A stretch of 12,507 bases of DNA, taken from contig JAAYGO010000079.1 in NCBI GenBank assembly GCA_012727685.1, positions 1 through 12,507 on the forward strand. Direction: 5' to 3'. Made by a program: the position numbers and the translations under genes. The DNA comes from Bacillota bacterium. Its GTDB lineage: Bacteria > Bacillota > Dethiobacteria > DTU022. Positions 7,255 to 12,507 of this stretch are shown here, piece after piece (position 1 is the stretch's first letter; the number at the start of each line of letters is the position of its first letter). The notes under the pieces were generated by a model that was not told the DNA's origin, did no database searches, and saw nothing but the letters and a program-made list of their open reading frames with translations.

Positions 7255-7278
7255 GAATGTGCACACGGTGTGAGAACA

Positions 7279-7827
7279 GTGGAGTTTGAAAGGATTATAC
7301 GGGTTGGAGATAAGCTGATCAGCCTGGATAAAGCGGAACGCCTGCTGGAACGGGTGATTAAGATGCGCTCGCAGGGTGTTTCCCAGCAGGAGGTGGCGCG
7401 CCGCCTTTCTCTTGACCGCAGCTTTATATCGCGCCTTGAATCGGCAGGAGAGATCCGGAAAGGCAAGCGCATTGCCGTGCTCGGCTTCCCGCTGCAAAAC
7501 AAGGAAACCCTGGCGGAAATCTGCCGGGAGATGGGCTTGGAATATGTCCTTTTGATGGATAACCGGGAGCGCTGGGTCCTGGTTAAGGAGAAGCAGGCCC
7601 TTGACTTTTTTAACCAGGTTTTTGAGATGGCTGCCCGGCTAAGGGAATTTGATTCCCTCGTACTCGTTACATCCGAGAAATGGTATCGCCTGGCCGAAGC
7701 CCTGTTGGATATCCAGATTATTTTTATCAGTTTGGGGCAGACACCGGTCCATGAGGATAAATTCGTTGAACCTGAGAAATTTCGTGCTATTTTGGCGCAG
7801 ATTATCAGCAGCAGCGAAAAGAGTTAG
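7279..7827 (+). CDS. Helix-turn-helix regulator with C-terminal sensor-like domain
   Basis: From GTG 7279 this encodes 182 residues. Residues 34-54 (VSQQEVARRLSLDRSFISRLE) form a clear XRE/ParB-like helix-turn-helix, preceded by a helical lead-in at 16-32. Residues 64-177 form an alternating alpha/beta domain starting KRIAVLGFP, with strands VLLMD, SLVLVT and IIFISLG, which suggests a small Rossmann-like ligand-binding or dimerisation domain; no catalytic motif is seen. The open frame reaches back to GTG 7231, but the residues before 7279 (MLNCFCIQECAHG) look non-coding and overlap the promoter-like region, so I prefer GTG 7279 with GGTG 8 nt upstream; GTG 7270 is possible. The next gene begins 12 nt downstream and its AGGGGTG overlaps this stop, so the two are coupled. 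The regulator probably controls its own operon. Regulator identity is good; ligand and targets are unknown. Confidence 0.8.
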   Translation: MEFERIIRVGDKLISLDKAERLLERVIKMRSQGVSQQEVARRLSLDRSFISRLESAGEIRKGKRIAVLGFPLQNKETLAEICREMGLEYVLLMDNRERWVLVKEKQALDFFNQVFEMAARLREFDSLVLVTSEKWYRLAEALLDIQIIFISLGQTPVHEDKFVEPEKFRAILAQIISSSEKS

Positions 7828-7839
7828 GGGTGTTGAAAA

Positions 7840-8754
7840 ATGAAACGCGTAGTGGGAATCAGTCTCGGCTCGTCGGAAAGGAATCACGTGGTTACCGTGA
7901 ATATGCTTGGCGTGGAATGCCGGATCGAGAGGATTGGCACAGACGGCGATATGCAAAAAATGATCGACATTATTACTGAACTGGACGGCAAGGTCGATGC
8001 GTTTGGGCTGGGCGGCATGGATCTCTATGTTCATGCAGTTGACCGTCGCTATGAAATCAGGGACGCGCGGCGGATTGTTAAAGCTGCCCGGAAAACGCCC
8101 ATTGTTGACGGTTCGGGTTTGAAATACACGCTGGAACGCAGAGCGATTGAGTATCTGGCCGAGCATACGGCGCTGTTTAACGATTCTCCGAAGGTCTTGT
8201 TGATGTGCGCCATGGATCGTTTCGGCATGGCCCAGGCTTTAGAAGCAGCCGGGTGCCAGATGACCTATGGCGATTTCCCGTTTATTCTTAATATACCGCT
8301 GCCCCTTCGATCATTAAAAACGCTGGCGGGTTTTGCCAGGGTTTTTGCCCCCATTGTCGTCCAGTTGCCCTTTTCCATGATCTACCCTACGGGGGAGAAG
8401 CAAAAGGTTAGCAAACCCCGGTTTGCGCGCTATTTTGAAGCGGCCGATATCATCGCCGGAGACTTTCACTTCATTCGCCGCTACATGCCCGCAGTTCTAC
8501 CGGGCAAAACAATTATCACCAATACGGTGACCAGGGCAGATGTTGACTTAATGAAGGAGCGCCAGGTCAAGACCCTGATCACGACGACCCCGGAAATGGA
8601 AGGGCGCTCCTTTGGGACCAATATCATGGAAGCCCTTTTGGTCTGCCTGGCTGGCAGCAAGACGGAACTAACCGCTGAACAGTATGATCGCCTGCTCGTT
8701 GAGCTGCAGATCAAACCAAGAATTATTGAGCTGCAGGAGCATACAATACAGTAA
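7840..8754 (+). CDS. Uncharacterised conserved protein (often labelled quinate 5-dehydrogenase)
   Basis: A 304-residue soluble protein. From memory, clostridial relatives are often named quinate 5-dehydrogenase, but I see no GxGxxG nucleotide-binding loop and no shikimate-dehydrogenase Lys/Asp pair, so that name is not supported by the sequence. Visible landmarks are VVGISLGSS (4-12), AFGLGGMDLYVH (54-65), TPIVDGSGLKYTLERR (86-101), PFSMIYPTGEKQ (177-188), AADIIAGDFHFIRRYMP (201-217), KTIITNTV (223-230) and TLITTTPEMEGRSFGTN (245-261). The dense glycine/aspartate/threonine motifs look like ligand-binding loops in an alpha/beta fold. It lies 12 nt after the HTH gene, with AGGGGTG spanning the upstream stop, and 32 nt before the AAR-like gene, so the three likely form one transcript. 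Function unknown; an enzyme or sensor acting with the next gene is a guess. Confidence 0.75.
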   Translation: MKRVVGISLGSSERNHVVTVNMLGVECRIERIGTDGDMQKMIDIITELDGKVDAFGLGGMDLYVHAVDRRYEIRDARRIVKAARKTPIVDGSGLKYTLERRAIEYLAEHTALFNDSPKVLLMCAMDRFGMAQALEAAGCQMTYGDFPFILNIPLPLRSLKTLAGFARVFAPIVVQLPFSMIYPTGEKQKVSKPRFARYFEAADIIAGDFHFIRRYMPAVLPGKTIITNTVTRADVDLMKERQVKTLITTTPEMEGRSFGTNIMEALLVCLAGSKTELTAEQYDRLLVELQIKPRIIELQEHTIQ

Positions 8755-8786
8755 TACTTTCTAGTTCGAAAGGGCGCCTCTAGTGG

Positions 8787-9860
8787 ATGGGTGACCTCCC
8801 CTTTGGGTATATTGTACCTTCTTTTTTTAAACGGGAAGACTTGCCGTCTCAATCAGGCAAGCTGCTTTCTCTGGCCGGAACGTTAATCAAGCGACACCTT
8901 AAGGCTTTTAGGGTGACGCCTTTAATCAGCTTGAACTCCCCTCTCTCCCGGGCAAGGGGCTGGATGATCACCGCCAACTTGCCTTATCAGGATTTAACCT
9001 CGGAAAAAGCCATCACATTCCTGGCGAAAAAAACGCTTAAGGCCTGCCTTCTTGCCGTAAAAAAAGGAGCATGCATTGCCGGATTGGGATTTGATTCATT
9101 CAATGCCGGGGTTATTGGCGCAGTTGTAGCCCGCAGACTCCCGATCGCCTTAACCAGCGGTTTAAGCTACTCCCTGGCCGCTTCACTGGAGGGATGTCTT
9201 CATGTGCTGGAACAGAAAGGTCTGGACCTTGCGCAGACAGAAGTAGTGGTGTTGGGTGCGGCCGGCAGCGCCGGGGGAATATTGGCACAGTTATTGGCAC
9301 GTGAAGGGGCCAAGTATATCACCCTTGTGGAGTGTGGCAAACAAAGCCTGGATAAGCTGGCGCGCCTGATCGTGCATGAGAGCGGCGTTCCCTGTAAAAT
9401 AACCGTTCAGGCGAGGAAAGCGATCAGGCGGGCCGACTTGCTGATCGCAGCACCTGGGGAGACAATCGAACCGGTTTGGCCCGGGGATCTTAAGCCGGGT
9501 GCTCTTGTCTGTGATTTGGGTTGGCCTTATTTTTTTTCTGTCAATGCTTCACGTAGCCGGACGGACGTCCTTTTTTTTAACGGGGGGGTGGTTAGGATTC
9601 CGGATCCGGCCTTTAAATTTGCAGTGGGTAATTTGCCGCCCGGTGTTATTCCGCCTACTTTTGCGGAGGTCGTCATTCTTGCGCTGGAAAGGCGCTTTGA
9701 AAATTATTCTTCGGGATCGGCGTTGCGGGCTGGCAAGGTTGAGGAAATGCGCCGTCTTGGGTGCAAGCACGGTTTCCGTTTGGCCGGTGTTCACTACCGG
9801 GGTCGGATTCTCGGCAATGTGGCCAAGCCGGTTCGGGCTGGACCTCTGGTCACGGCTTGA
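8787..9860 (+). CDS. Rossmann dehydrogenase resembling acyl-ACP reductase, lacking its catalytic Cys
   Basis: A 357-residue protein that aligns by eye over most of its length with cyanobacterial long-chain acyl-ACP reductase (AAR). Matching blocks are GLDLAQTEVVVLGAAGSAGG (145-164, glycine loop G157-x2-G160-x2-G163, binding NAD(P)H), FFNGGVVRIPDP (263-274; AAR has VLNGGVVEH), PTFAEVVILALE (290-301; AAR has ACFAEAMLLEFE) and KVEEMRRLGCKHGF (317-330; AAR has KMEAIGEASVRHGF). AAR forms a thioester through a cysteine just before FAE; here that position is T291. Acyl-ACP reduction by that chemistry is therefore unlikely, and another oxidoreductase role or a binding role is more probable. The N-terminal 60-140 region, with GLGFDSFNAG (99-108), fits the AAR substrate domain. 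The start is ATG 8787 with weak AAAGGG upstream. Its TGA lies within the -35 of the next promoter. Confidence 0.78.
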   Translation: MGDLPFGYIVPSFFKREDLPSQSGKLLSLAGTLIKRHLKAFRVTPLISLNSPLSRARGWMITANLPYQDLTSEKAITFLAKKTLKACLLAVKKGACIAGLGFDSFNAGVIGAVVARRLPIALTSGLSYSLAASLEGCLHVLEQKGLDLAQTEVVVLGAAGSAGGILAQLLAREGAKYITLVECGKQSLDKLARLIVHESGVPCKITVQARKAIRRADLLIAAPGETIEPVWPGDLKPGALVCDLGWPYFFSVNASRSRTDVLFFNGGVVRIPDPAFKFAVGNLPPGVIPPTFAEVVILALERRFENYSSGSALRAGKVEEMRRLGCKHGFRLAGVHYRGRILGNVAKPVRAGPLVTA

Positions 9861-9886
9861 CAACAGTGTAATGGGGCTTGTATAAT
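9857..9886 (+). promoter_or_regulatory. Perfect-consensus SigA-type promoter before greA
   Basis: TTGACA (9857-9862) and TATAAT (9881-9886) are both exact consensus, spaced by 18 nt. The -35 overlaps the stop codon of the AAR-like gene. The predicted start near 9893 gives a greA leader of about 187 nt containing two hairpins. It is the strongest promoter sequence in the window apart from the rRNA promoter. Confidence 0.8.
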
Positions 9887-9893
9887 TATACAA
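9878..9893. promoter_or_regulatory. 16-bp palindrome over the greA promoter -10, possible operator
   Basis: TTGTATAATTATACAA is a perfect 16-bp palindrome that contains the whole -10 box and reaches the predicted transcription start. A repressor bound here would block polymerase. Part of the symmetry is forced by the AT-rich -10 itself, but the outer TTG/CAA arms are not. Confidence 0.45.
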
Positions 9894-9901
9894 AAATTGT
9901 T

Positions 9902-9926
9902 ACCGGCTTATATCTGCCGGTTTTCT
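9902..9926 (+). terminator. Short-stem terminator or attenuator in the greA leader
   Basis: ACCGGC (9902-9907) pairs perfectly with GCCGGT (9916-9921) across an 8-nt loop, followed by TTTTCT. It sits only about 10 nt after the predicted start from the promoter at 9857-9886, so it can end transcripts from the upstream trio and can also cut short new greA transcripts. Confidence 0.6.
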
Positions 9927-9932
9927 CCGTTA

Positions 9933-9956
9933 AAGTGTCAAGGATGCTTGGCACTT
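9933..9956 (+). terminator. Second hairpin in the greA leader
   Basis: AAGTGTCAAG (9933-9942) pairs with CTTGGCACTT (9947-9956) over all 10 positions (one G-T wobble) around the tetraloop GATG. It follows the first hairpin by 7 nt. The following ACTTTATTAT is only weakly T-rich, so it may be a pause, a stability element or a backup terminator. Confidence 0.5.
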
Positions 9957-10079
9957 ACTTTATTATGCTGGGCGAATGGACCTGGCAGTGAATAGTTGTC
10001 GCAGTCTGTTAATATATTGTTACTGTTTATTAGTCCTTTCTCTGGAAACGATAATAAATTTTTGGAGGAGAATTAATTA

Positions 10080-10553
10080 ATGACTGGCGAGGAAATATTA
10101 TTGACGAAAGATGGACTTGATAAATTAGAAAAAGAGCTGCACTTTTTAAAATCAGTGAAACGGAAAGAAATCGCAGCGCGGATTAAACAGGCAATCTCGT
10201 ATGGGGATATCACGGACAACTCGGAATACGAGGATGCCAAGAATGAGCAGGCATTCGTCGAGGGACGGATCATTACCCTGGAGAAACTGCTTCGCCGGGC
10301 GCGTATCTTGGAAAAGACGGAGAAGGAGAACACCTTTGTCGCTTTAGGGTCGACTGTCCGGCTGAAAGATCTGGAGACTGACCAGGTTTACAATTACACC
10401 ATCGTTGGCACGGCGGAAGCAGATCCCGCGGAAAATAAGATTTCAAATGAATCGCCGGTCGGTAGGGCCCTGTTGGGGTTGGCAGTAGGAGATGAAGTTG
10501 AAATTAAGATCCCGGCGGGTTTATTAAAGGTCAAAGTGGTCGAAATAATCTAA
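10080..10553 (+). CDS. greA: Transcription elongation factor GreA
   Basis: A 157-residue protein of typical GreA length. It enters the RNA polymerase secondary channel and stimulates cleavage of backtracked transcripts. Residues 1-75 form the antiparallel coiled coil; the acidic tip is YGDITDNSEYEDAKNEQAF (41-59), where D43 and D46 occupy the places of the catalytic acidic pair (the second is usually Glu). Residues 80-157 form the FKBP-like domain, with VGRALLGLAVGDEVEIKIP (129-147) as the family signature. GGAGGAG at 10064-10070 lies 9 nt before the ATG. Only 23 nt separate it from lysS, so the two form an operon, driven by the promoter at 9857-9886 and through a leader with two hairpins. 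Confidence 0.96.
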   Translation: MTGEEILLTKDGLDKLEKELHFLKSVKRKEIAARIKQAISYGDITDNSEYEDAKNEQAFVEGRIITLEKLLRRARILEKTEKENTFVALGSTVRLKDLETDQVYNYTIVGTAEADPAENKISNESPVGRALLGLAVGDEVEIKIPAGLLKVKVVEII

Positions 10554-10576
10554 TCGCAGCGTGAGGGGGGTTTTGA

Positions 10577-12049
10577 ATGGACCAGGAAAATTTAAACGAG
10601 TTGATGCAGAGCCGCCGTCGAAAGATGGCTCAATTGCGGGAAAGAGGGATCGAGCCATACGGTAAAAAAGTTAAGGCTAGTCACTATTCCACCGAGATTA
10701 TCGAACAGTTTGCGGAATTGGAAAATAGCGTGGTGACTGTAACCGGCCGGATCGTCAGTATCCGCGCGCACGGCAAAGCCACGTTTGCTCATTTGCAGGA
10801 TTACAAAGGCCGGATCCAGGTTTATTTTCGCCTGGATCAGCTTGGCGAAGAAAAATATAGCCTCTTTGAATTATGCGATTTGGGGGACTTTATTGGAGTC
10901 CGGGGCCCCGTCTTCCGGACCAGAAAAGGCGAGGTTACAGTTGCGGCCGACGACTGGTATTTTATGGCTAAATCGCTGCGTCCGCTTCCAGAAAAATGGC
11001 ATGGGCTAAAAGATGTGGAGCTGCGTTACCGGCAGCGCTATGTTGATCTGATCGTTAACCAGGAGGTTAAGGAAACCTTTATTAAACGCAGCCGCCTTAT
11101 TCAGGCGCTGCGTGATGCTTTGAATGAACGCGGCTTTTTAGAAGTGGAAACGCCGATCATGCAGAACATAGCCGGAGGAGCCTTGGCCCGCCCGTTTGTT
11201 ACCTACCATAATGCTCTGGGTATGAAACTTTACTTGCGCATCGCCACGGAGCTGCACTTAAAGCGGCTGCTGGTAGGCGGGCTGGACAAGGTTTATGAGA
11301 TTGGCCGGGTTTTCCGCAACGAAGGCATATCCTCGTTTCATAACCCGGAATTTACCACGGTGGAGATCTATCAGAGCTATGCCGATCTGGACGATATGAT
11401 GGAGCTCACCGAGAATGTGATCTATGAAATTGCCCAACGCGTTCTCGGGACAAGCCGCATCACTTACCAGGGAGTGGAATTCGCTCTGAAGCCTCCCTGG
11501 ACCCGCCTGACGATGATTGAAGCGGTGCGCAAGTATGCCGGTGTAGATTTTAACAAGTTGTCGGATACTGCCTCTGCCGCGCAGGCCGCGGCAAAGGCCG
11601 GGCTGGAGCTGGAAAAAGGGATGACCCGCGGAGAAATATTAAACGCGTTTTTTGAAAGCTTCTGCGAACCGCATCTGCAGGAGCCCACATTTATTCATGA
11701 TTATCCCATTGAGATTTCCCCGCTGGCCAAAAGGATAGAAGGAAACCCGCAGTTTACTTACCGCTTTGAGGGTTTCATGGCCGGCAAGGAGATCGCCAAT
11801 GCCTTTACGGAACTAAACGATCCCATTGATCAGCGTGAACGCTTCGAGCAGCAGCTGGCCAAGCGGAGGGCGGGCGATGATGAAGCGCACGTTATGGATG
11901 AGGATTTTATCAACGCCCTGGAATACGGTATGCCGCCGGCCGGCGGTCTGGGAATCGGCATTGACCGGCTGGTAATGTTTTTGACCGACAGCCCCTCGAT
12001 CCGCGATGTGATTCTCTTTCCGACTTTAAGGCCGCGGGCGGAAGAGTGA
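10577..12049 (+). CDS. lysS: Lysyl-tRNA synthetase, class II
   Basis: A 490-residue cytosolic homodimeric enzyme that charges tRNA-Lys. The N-terminal helix and OB-fold anticodon-binding domain (about 53-135) contain VTVTGRIVSIRAHGKATFAH. The class II catalytic core has motif 1 around 171-193 ending in FLEVETPIM, the GGALARPF loop (200-207), motif 2 GRVFRNEGISSFHNPEF (243-259) with R247 and E249, and motif 3 GGLGIGIDRLVMFL (456-469) with R464. Length and order are standard. GAGGGGGG lies shortly before the ATG. It is the second gene of the greA operon, and no T-box-like leader is visible in front of it. An rRNA operon follows, as in B. subtilis lysS-rrnJ. Confidence 0.97.
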   Translation: MDQENLNELMQSRRRKMAQLRERGIEPYGKKVKASHYSTEIIEQFAELENSVVTVTGRIVSIRAHGKATFAHLQDYKGRIQVYFRLDQLGEEKYSLFELCDLGDFIGVRGPVFRTRKGEVTVAADDWYFMAKSLRPLPEKWHGLKDVELRYRQRYVDLIVNQEVKETFIKRSRLIQALRDALNERGFLEVETPIMQNIAGGALARPFVTYHNALGMKLYLRIATELHLKRLLVGGLDKVYEIGRVFRNEGISSFHNPEFTTVEIYQSYADLDDMMELTENVIYEIAQRVLGTSRITYQGVEFALKPPWTRLTMIEAVRKYAGVDFNKLSDTASAAQAAAKAGLELEKGMTRGEILNAFFESFCEPHLQEPTFIHDYPIEISPLAKRIEGNPQFTYRFEGFMAGKEIANAFTELNDPIDQRERFEQQLAKRRAGDDEAHVMDEDFINALEYGMPPAGGLGIGIDRLVMFLTDSPSIRDVILFPTLRPRAEE

Positions 12050-12225
12050 TTTTCACGTGGTCCCCGTGGGAGCTGCCTTTAATTGTCCCTCCTACTCGAT
12101 TCGGGAAGAGGAGAAAACGTTGTTCATGTAAACTTTTCAACCGTATCGATTGGTGCATGGCTCATGTCGAATTTTTTAGGGAAATGTTTTTAGGTAATTT
12201 GTCAAACTAAAAGATAAAATGGGGT
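12050..12225. other. Gap between lysS and the rRNA promoter
   Basis: No coding frame is seen. A weak CTCCT/AGGAG pairing (12089-12093 with 12109-12113) and a 4-bp CACG/CGTG pairing just after lysS lack T-runs, so no convincing lysS terminator is found. From about 12170 the sequence is AT-rich with T- and A-tracts upstream of the -35, as expected of an UP-type element for a strong rRNA promoter. Confidence 0.5.
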
Positions 12226-12233
12226 TTGACAAA
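12198..12233. repeat. 10-bp inverted repeat spanning the rRNA promoter -35
   Basis: TTTGTCAAAC (12198-12207) and GTTTGACAAA (12224-12233) are exact reverse complements with a 16-nt AT-rich spacer. The right arm contains the whole -35 box. No matching -10 exists on the minus strand at proper spacing, so it is not a divergent promoter pair. It could be an operator or a duplicated -35 relic. Confidence 0.6.
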
Positions 12234-12254
12234 ATGATAATCCCGTGCTAATAT
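12226..12254 (+). promoter_or_regulatory. rRNA operon promoter (SigA type)
   Basis: TTGACA (12226-12231) and TAATAT (12249-12254) are spaced by exactly 17 nt, with TGC directly before the -10 giving an extended -10. The predicted start is at about 12261, giving a leader of about 150 nt before mature 16S. Confidence 0.85.
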
Positions 12255-12291
12255 GTAAAAGTCGTCCTTAAACAAAAGGTTTTCACGACGT

Positions 12292-12312
12292 TGTTCTTTG
12301 AAAACTGAACAG
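12292..12312 (+). promoter_or_regulatory. boxA-like element in the rRNA leader
   Basis: TTCTTTGAAAACTGAACA matches the conserved leader sequence found before 16S genes in Bacillus and relatives, associated with Nus-factor antitermination and pre-rRNA processing. It lies just after a short hairpin at the 5' end of the transcript (GTCGT 12261-12265 with ACGAC 12285-12289). Confidence 0.6.
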
Positions 12313-12335
12313 GGTAAGGTTAGGTTTTTGACGGC

Positions 12336-12364
12336 CTTTGGAACTTCTTTTGGGAGTTTTAAAG
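12336..12364 (+). other. Hairpin in the 16S leader
   Basis: CTTTGGAACTTC pairs with GGAGTTTTAAAG around loop TTTTG: 12 consecutive pairs, three of them wobbles. It lies between the boxA-like element and mature 16S and may take part in leader folding or RNase III processing. No T-run follows. Confidence 0.5.
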
Positions 12365-12410
12365 AGCTTTGCGGAGAGCCTAAGATTTAACTCTAAAGTT
12401 TTTAAGGTGT

Positions 12411-12507
<97 letters not shown>

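Larger units (their letters stand above)
6934..7278. other. 345-nt intergenic stretch with GC-rich hairpins, no gene
   Basis: No coding frame with family resemblance is seen; the long minus-strand frame here is low-complexity (P, R, S rich) and runs into the downstream gene. The first half holds CCCAC/GTGGG near 6990-7001 and a C/G-rich hairpin at 7082-7115. The second half becomes AT-rich from 7150 and holds a 9-bp inverted repeat, CTTTTCTGA (7143-7151) and TCAGAAAAG (7223-7231), plus a candidate promoter before the HTH gene. The C/G-rich part could be a degraded mobile or palindromic repeat. Confidence 0.6.

Noticed and set aside
6969..7502. 177-residue minus-strand open frame reaching into the spacer
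   Set aside because: Rich in R, S and P, starts inside the HTH gene, and has no recognisable domain; its P-x-P-P-K-P-P-Q part simply reads through the C/G-rich hairpin.
7840..8754. Calling this gene quinate/shikimate dehydrogenase
   Set aside because: No glycine-rich Rossmann loop and no shikimate-binding Lys/Asp motifs can be seen; the common name appears to be inherited annotation.
10554..10576. T-box riboswitch controlling lysS
   Set aside because: Only 23 nt separate greA and lysS, and no specifier stem, T-box sequence or antiterminator is present.
12050..12115. Intrinsic terminator after lysS
   Set aside because: Only short 4-5 bp pairings and no following T-run; not enough to call.
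12177..12205. Divergent promoter using the left arm TTGACA on the minus strand
   Set aside because: At 17-nt spacing the minus-strand -10 position reads TCCCTA, with no better match nearby, and there is no minus-strand gene for it to serve.

Overview
The window reads as chromosomal DNA of a Gram-positive, probably anaerobic Firmicute of the Clostridia. A Desulfotomaculum/Pelotomaculum-like Peptococcaceae relative is the best guess, from memory of gene content. Support comes from the 16S rRNA 5' end, consensus SigA-type promoters, strong AGGAGG ribosome binding sites, some GTG/TTG starts, and oxygen-sensitive iron-sulfur activase genes. All genes lie on the + strand and base composition looks even, with no sign of an insertion sequence, prophage, CRISPR array or tRNA.

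Layout. (1) 1-2311: a polyprenyl-synthase-fold protein that has lost both aspartate-rich catalytic motifs, then an M20 metallopeptidase/deacylase with a hairpin after it. (2) 2439-5583: a three-gene cluster of a DUF2229-type protein, a BadF/HgdC-type ATP-dependent activase with an extra C-terminal cysteine cluster, and a second DUF2229-type protein. It looks like a split version of the large clostridial 'acyl-CoA dehydratase activase-related' proteins. No recognisable dehydratase subunits are present. (3) 5723-6933: a small XRE regulator resembling Bacillus YazB, overlapping dusB (tRNA dihydrouridine synthase) by ATGA. (4) 7279-9860: a helix-turn-helix regulator with a non-DNA-binding C-terminal domain, an uncharacterised protein of a family often labelled 'quinate 5-dehydrogenase', and a Rossmann protein aligning with cyanobacterial acyl-ACP reductase but lacking its catalytic cysteine. 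(5) 9857-12049: a perfect-consensus promoter with a palindrome over its -10 and two hairpins in the leader, then greA and lysS. (6) 12050-12507: a strong rRNA promoter, a structured leader and the first ~97 nt of a 16S rRNA gene that runs off the window.

The order yazB-dusB-...-lysS-rrn matches the B. subtilis yazB-dusB(yacF)-lysS-rrnJ neighbourhood (from memory). Here the region before yazB holds the activase cluster where B. subtilis has folate genes, and the three-gene HTH/unknown/reductase-like set plus greA sits between dusB and lysS. The most promising uncharacterised systems are the split activase cluster, the HTH/unknown/AAR-like trio and the greA leader. All functional statements come from motifs read by eye; no database search was run.
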